DNA of 64,000 nt from Streptomyces sp. NBC_00557 (GTDB lineage: Bacteria > Actinomycetota > Actinomycetes > Streptomycetales > Streptomycetaceae). The DNA lies in NCBI RefSeq assembly GCF_036345995.1, contig NZ_CP107796.1:496001-560000 (forward strand). Reading direction: 5' to 3'. The notes under the pieces were generated by a model. That model did no database searches. It saw only the letters and a program-made list of their open reading frames with translations, and was not told the origin of the DNA. Both the position numbers and the translations under genes were made by a program. Shown here one piece after another: positions 28,298-34,440 of this stretch. Each line of letters opens with the position of its first letter. The first letter of the stretch is position 1.

Positions 28298-31224
28298 GGG
28301 TGTGTCTCCGTTCGGGCGGTGTCCTCGGCGGTGGGCGTGGCGTCGTGAGCGGCCAGGGCGCCTTCGGTGGGCTCCGCTTCGCCGGTGTCCGTGGCGCCGG
28401 CGACGGCCGTGGCCCCGGCGCCTGTCGTGGCCTCGGCACCGATCGTGCCCTCGGCGCCTTCCGTGGCGGCGTCGTCGGCCGTGGCGGCGTCGTCAGGCGG
28501 GGCGGCGTCGTCGGGCGGGGCGGCGAGTACGGTGACCGTGCCGGCGGCGCCGTCGACGCGCAGCCGGCTGCCGGCGCGTATCTCGGTGGTCGCGCCCTTG
28601 ACCTGGACGACGGTGGGGATACCCAACTCCCGGGCGACCACGGCGACATGCGTGAGCGGGCTGCCGCGTTCGATGACGAGGGCGGCGGCCGAGGGCAGCG
28701 CGGCCACCCAGCCGGGGTCGGTGCGGTAGGTGATCAGGACGCCGCCGCCGATGTCGCGCGGGGTGTCGGTGACGACGGCGGGTCCCTCGGCGACGCCGGG
28801 GCAGCAGGGGGTGCCGCGCAGTTCGCGGGCGCCACTGCGGGCCGCCGGGCCACTGGTCCAGCCGGCCCGTTCCAGATTGCCCCACCAGTAGGGGGCGCCG
28901 CGGGTGGTGAAACGCGACGGGGCGTGCAGCTCGCGGTCGGCGGCCTGTTGTCTGCGGCGCACCGCGACCAGGTCCCGCAGCTCGGTGTGGACGATCATGC
29001 CCTCGTAGGCGCCCTTGATTTCGTCGAGGCGCAGCAGGAACACGTCGTCCCAGGCGTCGAGGGCGCCGGCGCGTGCCAGATCGCGGCCGAGGGCGCGCAG
29101 CATGCGCTTGGCCGCTCCGAAGGCGCGGGTGCGGCAGAACCGGAGCCGTTCCCGGTCGGTGAGCGCGGCCCGAGCCTTGGCGCGTACCCGCTCGTACACG
29201 AAGCGGCGCGGGCCGCGCAGGTGTGCGTCGAGGTAGGCGTCGGCCTCACCGCCGCGGTCCTGTGGGCTGGTGTCGCCGGTCTCGGGCAGGGCGTCGCGCA
29301 GCAGGGTGAACAGCCCGGCCGGGTTCTCGTGCAGGTCGGGGACCTCGAGCTTGAGTTCGTCGGGGCTGCGGTAGCCGTAGTCGGCGATGTAGGCGTCGAC
29401 GGCGGCGAGGAAGCCGGTGTGGCCGCCGTCGCTCAGCGCCTGGTACGCCGCGTCGTCCGGGGTGCGCTCCAGCAGGTCCAGGATCTCGGCGTCGGCGCGG
29501 GCGCGGGCCGCCAACTCGCGCAGTGCCCAGGCGGGTTCGGCGGACTCCACGGCGCCGCCGGGTGCGGCCGCGGCCCAGGTGAACCACTCGGGGGCGTCGG
29601 GCAGCCAGCGGCGGGTGAGCAGGGCGAGCAGGCCCACGGAGAGCAGGATCGTCGCGTCCAGGGCCTGCATCGGGCCCCATTTCTCGATGAGTTCCCGCTG
29701 GAGCTTCCGGAAACGGCGATAGGTCTCGTCTCCGGGCAGGGCGTCGTAGTCGACATTGTTGAAGACCGCATACGCCCGGTAGAAATCGCGGTGGAAGGTC
29801 TCCACGGATTTCCCGATGGTGAAAAACCGCCGGGCGAAGACGACCGTGCGGGCCAGGCGGGAGAGACGGCCGCGCAGTCCGGGCCGGGGCGTGAACGGGT
29901 GGAGGGTGTCGGCGAGTTCGTCGGAAATGCTCTCGGCGACGCCGAGGGATTTCTCCAGCACGCGCCGGTTGAGCGGGTAGAGCGGGGCCAGGCGCACCAT
30001 GCGGTACCAGTGCAGCAGGTTGTAGTAGACCCGTCCGTGGATGTGGCCGAGCAGGTGCGGGGTCCACTCCCGGACCTCGCGCAGCTGCTCACCGCGGACG
30101 CCGAGGGCGCGGGCGTAGCTCTCGTACACCTTGGCGTAGGTGTCGGCGGCGAAGGTGTAGGTGAGCGGGGAGACGACGCCGCTGAAGCTCTCGATGATGT
30201 TGGAGTTGTCCCAGATCCGCAGCTCGCCCTCGGGCTCGGACTCGGAGCCGGCGGCCGGGGTGAGGGTGGTGACGGGGCGGCTCTGCAGGATCCACAGCGT
30301 GCCGTCGGCGATGGCCCACTCGATGTCCTGGGGGGCGCCGTAGTGCGCGGTGATACGGACCCCGGCGTCGTGCAGACGGGCGAGGTCGTCGTCGGTCAGG
30401 GACAGGGCGGCGCGGTCCTCGTCGGCGACGGGTGAGACCTCGCATCCGGATCCGGATCCGGCGTCGTACCGCTCCTGCTTGTCCCCGACGACCGTGCTCA
30501 GCGTCTGCCCGGTGGCGGCGTCGAGGACGACGGTGTCCGCGTCGACGGCGCCGGAGACGAGCCCCTCCCCCAGCCCGAACACGGCGCTGACCACGTGGCG
30601 GTCGGTGCGGCCGGTCGCCGGGTCGGCGGTGAACAGCACGCCGCTGCGTTCGGCGGCGACCATGCGCTGGACGACGACGGCGACGCCGCCGGTGCCGGGC
30701 GGCAGTCCGCGCTGCGCGCGGTAGAGCAGGGAACGCGCGGAGAAGGCGGAGGCCCAGCAGCGGCGGACCCGGTCGGTGACGGCGTCGAGGCCACGGACGC
30801 CGAGGAAGCTGTCGAACTGCCCGGCGAAGGAGTGCCGTTCGCCGTCCTCCTCCGCTCCGGAGGAGCGTACGGCGACCGTGCCGCCGCCGGCCTCCCGGTG
30901 GGCGAGGGCGATCGCGTCGGCGACGCGGGCGCCGAGCGGCGCTGTCTCGATCAGGCGGGCGATCTCCTGCGCGACCTGCTCGGCCTTCGTCTCCCAGCCG
31001 TCGGCGAGCAGCCGCGCCAGCTGCTCGTCCAGTCCGCTGTCCCGGCAGAATTCCTGGAATACGTCCAGGCCGAGGACCGACCACGTCGGCACGGGAAATC
31101 CGGACGCGGTGAGGGTGTGGAGGTTTCTTCCCTTTCCGCCGGCGTGCCGGGCGACCAGGGCGGTGTCACTGGATGGTGTCAGGACGTGCAGGGCCCGCTG
31201 GGCGGATCCCGTGGTGAGCGACAA
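28294..31224 (-). CDS. PEP synthase/rifampin-phosphotransferase-like dikinase
   Basis: A 976-residue three-part enzyme. Residues 1-330 form the ATP-grasp (PPDK_N) half: AGGKGRNLHTL, AVRSSGAEEDGERHSFAGQFDSF as separate conserved stretches, then VVQRMV...GVLFTADPATG and PQDIEWAI...ILQSRPVT. A long, less conserved middle (about 340-880) begins WDNSNIIESFSGVVSPLTY. The swivelling phospho-His domain sits inside SPLTHVAVVARELGIPTVV with His859. Such dikinases split ATP to AMP and Pi and pass the beta-phosphate through His to pyruvate or, in rifampin phosphotransferase, to an antibiotic hydroxyl. The pyruvate-binding catalytic domain of true PEP synthases is not evident, which favours a small-molecule phosphotransferase. 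It starts at TTG 31222-31224 after GGAAGGGAAAG; an in-frame stop upstream excludes a longer form. Confidence 0.85.
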   Translation of the reverse strand: MSLTTGSAQRALHVLTPSSDTALVARHAGGKGRNLHTLTASGFPVPTWSVLGLDVFQEFCRDSGLDEQLARLLADGWETKAEQVAQEIARLIETAPLGARVADAIALAHREAGGGTVAVRSSGAEEDGERHSFAGQFDSFLGVRGLDAVTDRVRRCWASAFSARSLLYRAQRGLPPGTGGVAVVVQRMVAAERSGVLFTADPATGRTDRHVVSAVFGLGEGLVSGAVDADTVVLDAATGQTLSTVVGDKQERYDAGSGSGCEVSPVADEDRAALSLTDDDLARLHDAGVRITAHYGAPQDIEWAIADGTLWILQSRPVTTLTPAAGSESEPEGELRIWDNSNIIESFSGVVSPLTYTFAADTYAKVYESYARALGVRGEQLREVREWTPHLLGHIHGRVYYNLLHWYRMVRLAPLYPLNRRVLEKSLGVAESISDELADTLHPFTPRPGLRGRLSRLARTVVFARRFFTIGKSVETFHRDFYRAYAVFNNVDYDALPGDETYRRFRKLQRELIEKWGPMQALDATILLSVGLLALLTRRWLPDAPEWFTWAAAAPGGAVESAEPAWALRELAARARADAEILDLLERTPDDAAYQALSDGGHTGFLAAVDAYIADYGYRSPDELKLEVPDLHENPAGLFTLLRDALPETGDTSPQDRGGEADAYLDAHLRGPRRFVYERVRAKARAALTDRERLRFCRTRAFGAAKRMLRALGRDLARAGALDAWDDVFLLRLDEIKGAYEGMIVHTELRDLVAVRRRQQAADRELHAPSRFTTRGAPYWWGNLERAGWTSGPAARSGARELRGTPCCPGVAEGPAVVTDTPRDIGGGVLITYRTDPGWVAALPSAAALVIERGSPLTHVAVVARELGIPTVVQVKGATTEIRAGSRLRVDGAAGTVTVLAAPPDDAAPPDDAATADDAATEGAEGTIGAEATTGAGATAVAGATDTGEAEPTEGALAAHDATPTAEDTARTETHP

Positions 31225-31335
31225 CTGGCTTTCCCTTCCAAGGTGTTACTCAACCCGGCCCGAATGTTTCACGGTGCGGCCGGACGAAACAACCCGCGGG
31301 CTCTCCGTGGTGGCATTTCGGTCGTGGTAGCGATT
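31225..31335 (-). promoter_or_regulatory. AT-richer gap upstream of the dikinase gene
   Basis: 111 bases, noticeably lower in GC than their surroundings, between the P450-3 stop and the dikinase TTG. A TGTTTC/GAAACA inverted pair lies in it. It may hold a promoter for the dikinase-NTase pair or simply a translation-initiation region; no firm -10 is seen. Confidence 0.3.
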
Positions 31336-32574
31336 TCAAATTCCGGCGGTTTCCCGGCCGTCGAGGACGACCGGAAGGGACGCGTGGCCACGCAGGACGA
31401 TCCGGTCGCGGCGGACCGGCGCGGTGCCGGGAGCGGGTGCGAGGCCGGGAAAGCGCGTCGGCAACCGGCCGAAAGCCACGGTCGCCTCCAGCCGGGCCAG
31501 CAGGGCGCCGAGGCAGTAGTGCGCTCCCCCGCCGAAGCTGAGCGGCCGGCTGTCGTCGCGGCCGGGGTCGAACCGGTCGGGGTCGGGGTAGCAGGCCGGG
31601 TCGCGGTTGGCGGCGCCGAGCAGGAGCAGCACATGGGTTCCGGCCGACACGGGCAGCCCGGCGACGGACACGCCGTCGGCGAGGGCGACCCGGTTGCTCA
31701 GCTGCACCGGGGAGTCGTGGCGCAGCACCTCCTCCACGAAGCCGCCGACCGGGACCGTGCCGCCGCGCAGGCCGCTCATCACGTCCGGGTGCTCGAACAG
31801 CAGCCGCAGGCCGTTGCCGAGGAGGTGGGTGGTCGTCTCGAATCCGGCCAGCAGGAGGCTCGCGAGGTTGGCGACGAGTTCGTCGTCGTCCCGCAGCAGC
31901 CCCTCGTCCCGCGCCGACACCATCGAGGTCACGAGGTCGTCGCCCGGGTCGGCGCGGCGGGCCCGGATCAGGTCGGTGAAGTAGCGGTCGACCTCGACGG
32001 CCGCCCGGTCGGCGGCGGCCAGTCCGGCCTCGTGACCGGCCGGGTCGGACGCCGGTTCCAGGGTGGCCATGAGATCGGCGGCGTAGCCGCGGAAGCGTGC
32101 GCGATCGGCCGCCGGGATGCCCATGATGTCGCAGATGACGTGGGCGGGCAGGCGGAAGGCGAACGCCTCCATGAAGTCCACGGCTCCCTCGGCCTGTTGG
32201 AGGTCGTCGAGCAGCGCCTCGGTGATCCGTACGACGTTGTCCTCCAGGGCGGCCACGGCGCGCGCGGTGAACATGTGCGCCATCGACGCCCGCAGCCTGC
32301 CGTGGTCGGGCGCGTTGGCCACGAGCAGGGACCGGCCGAGCATCGCCAGGGACGGGTGCCGCGCCGGGTCGGCTCCCCAGGTGACGAGGTTGACGTCCGC
32401 GCCCAGGCCGGGCTCGCGCAGGGCCTGCCGGCAGGCCTCGTACCCGCACACCAGCACCAGGCCGTCGCCTGCCGGGGAGACGGGCCCCAGTTCGTGGGCG
32501 AGCGCGTACAGGGGGTAGGGATCGGCCCGTCCTTCGGGCGTGAGCAGCTGGAACACGAGGGACTGCGCGTCCAC
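31336..32574 (-). CDS. Cytochrome P450 (P450-3)
   Basis: A 412-residue P450 with I-helix LLLAGFETTTHLLGN, ExxR in EEVLRHDSPVQLSNR and heme loop FGGGAHYCLGALLAR (Cys354). GTG 32572-32574 follows AGGAG. It lies 43 bases after the KASIII-like gene and 111 bases before the dikinase, within the co-directional block, so it may act in that side pathway rather than on the macrolide. Hydroxylation to create a phosphorylatable OH for the dikinase is an attractive but unproven link. Confidence 0.92.
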   Translation of the reverse strand: MDAQSLVFQLLTPEGRADPYPLYALAHELGPVSPAGDGLVLVCGYEACRQALREPGLGADVNLVTWGADPARHPSLAMLGRSLLVANAPDHGRLRASMAHMFTARAVAALEDNVVRITEALLDDLQQAEGAVDFMEAFAFRLPAHVICDIMGIPAADRARFRGYAADLMATLEPASDPAGHEAGLAAADRAAVEVDRYFTDLIRARRADPGDDLVTSMVSARDEGLLRDDDELVANLASLLLAGFETTTHLLGNGLRLLFEHPDVMSGLRGGTVPVGGFVEEVLRHDSPVQLSNRVALADGVSVAGLPVSAGTHVLLLLGAANRDPACYPDPDRFDPGRDDSRPLSFGGGAHYCLGALLARLEATVAFGRLPTRFPGLAPAPGTAPVRRDRIVLRGHASLPVVLDGRETAGI

Positions 32575-32617
32575 GGGGTCTCCTGCGGGCTGGGGTGGGG
32601 GTGGGCGGGGGCGGTGG

Positions 32618-33643
32618 TCAGGGGGCGGTCGACGGCGTGACCGGTTCCGTGGGGATGTCGGGCCAGACGAGGGCGACCGAGCCCCAGGTGAGACCGCCGC
32701 CGAAACCGGCCAGCACCACCCGGTGTCCCGGCCGCAGCCGGCCGCAGACCGCGGCGTCGGTCAGGGCGAGGGGAATGGACGCGGCGACGGTGTTGCCGCG
32801 GGTGCCGATGTGGTTCGGGAACCGCTCCGGGGGCAGGCCGAGCCGGCGGGCGACCGCGTCGAGGATCCGTGCGTTGGCCTGGTGCAGCACGAAGGCGTCG
32901 ACGTCCTCCAGGCGCCACCCGGTGCGCTCGGCCGTGCGGCGCACCGTCTCGGCCATCCGCCGCACCGCCTGGGCGTAGACGGCCTGCCCCTGCATCGTGA
33001 ACCAGGTGTCCTCGGTCTTCACGGGCAGCCCGGTGGACCGCTGCCGGGAACCGCCCGCCGGTACCTCGATGAGGTCGCTGAGGGCGCCGTCGCTGCCGAG
33101 GTTCAGCCCCTGGAGCGCGCCGTGTTCGCCCGGCTTCCCGGCGCGCAGCACCACCGCTCCCCCGCCGTCGCCGAAGATCACCCGGGTCGCGCGGTCGTCC
33201 GGCGACAGCAGCGTGGAGAACGCGTCCGCGCCGATGACGAGCACGCGGTCGGCGGCGCCGAGCGCGACGAGCCCGGCGCCCGTCCCGAGCGCGTACACGA
33301 AGCCGGTGCACACCGCCGCCACGTCGAAGGCGGGGACCGGACCGAGCCCGAGCCGGGCGGCGACCTCCGGTGCGGTCGCCGGGCACGGGCGGTCCGGGGA
33401 GCTGGTGGCGAGGACCACCGCGTCCACGGCGCCGGCGCCGGCGGAGCACAGCGCCCGACGCGCGGCCTCGACGGCCAGGTCACCGGTGGACTGTCCCGGG
33501 CCGACCCAGCGCCGCTCCCGGATGCCGGTGCGCCTGCGGATCCACTCGTCGCTGGTGTCCAGCGCCTCGGCGAGGCGGTCGTTGGTGACGACGGTGGGGG
33601 GCACCCAGCCCCCGAGCCCTGCGACGACGGCTGCTCGTTCCAC
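32618..33643 (-). CDS. KASIII (FabH)-like ketoacyl-ACP synthase / acyltransferase
   Basis: A 341-residue thiolase-fold enzyme with a complete Cys112 (VAAVCTGF), His254 (VLHQAN) and Asn284 (GTRGNTVAAS) triad. FabH enzymes condense acyl-CoA with malonyl-ACP; close relatives in antibiotic clusters make starter units or transfer acyl groups to sugars and other acceptors. GTG 33641-33643 follows GGGAG. It is first in the nine-gene minus-strand block and faces the LAL gene across a divergent region. With a downstream AfsA-type enzyme it could supply a beta-ketoacyl chain; alternatively it acylates the polyketide or its sugar. No free-standing ACP is visible in the window. Confidence 0.88.
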   Translation of the reverse strand: MERAAVVAGLGGWVPPTVVTNDRLAEALDTSDEWIRRRTGIRERRWVGPGQSTGDLAVEAARRALCSAGAGAVDAVVLATSSPDRPCPATAPEVAARLGLGPVPAFDVAAVCTGFVYALGTGAGLVALGAADRVLVIGADAFSTLLSPDDRATRVIFGDGGGAVVLRAGKPGEHGALQGLNLGSDGALSDLIEVPAGGSRQRSTGLPVKTEDTWFTMQGQAVYAQAVRRMAETVRRTAERTGWRLEDVDAFVLHQANARILDAVARRLGLPPERFPNHIGTRGNTVAASIPLALTDAAVCGRLRPGHRVVLAGFGGGLTWGSVALVWPDIPTEPVTPSTAP

Positions 33644-33755
33644 GTTCTCCCGTTCCTTCCCGGCCGACGGCCACGGAGCCGGACGACGGCCCCGGTGGGG
33701 CTACACCTGTGCGGACCGTCCGGGCCGTTGCCGCCGCCCGGTCCGTTGCCGCCGG

Positions 33756-33782
33756 TGGCTCCGCTGGCTCCGCTGGCTCCGG
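33756..33782. repeat. Short tandem repeat
   Basis: Three consecutive copies of TGGCTCCGC (last base changed in the third) within the divergent regulatory region. Function unknown; may be slippage-prone filler. Confidence 0.6.
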
Positions 33783-34335
33783 CAGTCTGGTTGCGCCGGC
33801 AGCCTCCTGGCGGCTCGGCAGTCCCGGCGGTGCCCCGGCGGTCGGCCTTCCCTCTGGTTCCGGCAGGGGCGGCCGCACCGGGGGCGTCCGGTCGTCGGCT
33901 GCTCCCCTGACGGCAGCCGCTCCCTCGCACTCGCCGATGCGACGGACCGAGCTCGCGGACGGCCACCGCGGCCAGAACCCGCTGTGCCGAGCGAACGGCG
34001 CCGTCCGACCCGGCAACCGGGCGACCAGAGCCGCAGACGCCCACGACGCCGCCGTACGGCCGTGCGGGCCGGAGCCCCCGCGGACGAGCACACGGAATCC
34101 GGCGCACCGTCGCGCGGCCCTTCGTAGGAACGGCCCCGCAGCCGGAGCCGCAGAGCGCACCGCATCGCAAGGCCTCCGCCCCCGGCCGTCTCCCGCAGTG
34201 TGGACCGCGGCGCACGCCGGGCGCATCCGTCAACCGACTGCACCCTGCGGCCTGCGGTCACCTCGGTCACCGCCGGCCGCCGGCCGCCCGGCGGCCGGGT
34301 CCGGCAGGTCACCGGCCCGAACCCCCACCGACCTT

Positions 34336-34351
34336 CGAGGGGATTCCTTAG
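34336..34351 (+). promoter_or_regulatory. LuxR-operator-like palindrome upstream of LAL gene
   Basis: CGAGGGGATTCCTTAG fits 13 of 16 positions of the CTVGGGAWWTCCCBAG site known for PAS-LuxR regulators such as PimM. It shares its TCC-TAG core with the elements at 14315 and 19047. It may be an autoregulatory site, or its TAGAGC may be a -10 hexamer. Confidence 0.4.
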
Positions 34352-34369
34352 AGCCCGTGCGTCAGGCGC

Positions 34370-34401
34370 AAGGACGCGGTCGCCGCGGGCTTAGCGTCCT
34401 T
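34370..34401. promoter_or_regulatory. Perfect 8-bp inverted repeat before the LAL start
   Basis: AAGGACGC and GCGTCCTT pair perfectly across 16 bases, 40 bases before the LAL start. The spacer contains CGCGGTCGCCGCG (34375-34387, overlapping the left arm). Could be an operator or a leader hairpin that tempers translation of the regulator. Confidence 0.5.
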
Positions 34402-34440
34402 CGGTGTCGGACGCCGCGCAGCGAGACCAGGGAGGCGCTC

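Larger units (their letters stand above)
33644..34440. promoter_or_regulatory. Divergent regulatory region between KASIII-like and LAL genes
   Basis: About 800 bases without a credible gene; open frames in it are Arg/Ala/Gly-rich and domain-free. It contains a 9-bp triple repeat (33756-33782), a LuxR-operator-like palindrome (34336-34351) and a perfect 8-bp inverted repeat (34370-34401) enclosing a copy of CGCGGTCGCCGCG. It probably drives both the side operon and the regulator. Confidence 0.55.

Noticed and set aside
28294..31224. Dikinase as the cell's primary-metabolism PEP synthase
   Set aside because: The divergent middle, absence of an evident pyruvate-binding catalytic domain and coupling to an NTase in a biosynthetic block argue for a specialised role, though this is not proven.
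33709..34440. 244-codon extension of the LAL regulator
   Set aside because: The sequence is Arg/Ala/Gly-rich with no domain, includes the palindromes, and the TTG at 34441 has a good ribosome site and gives the usual family length.
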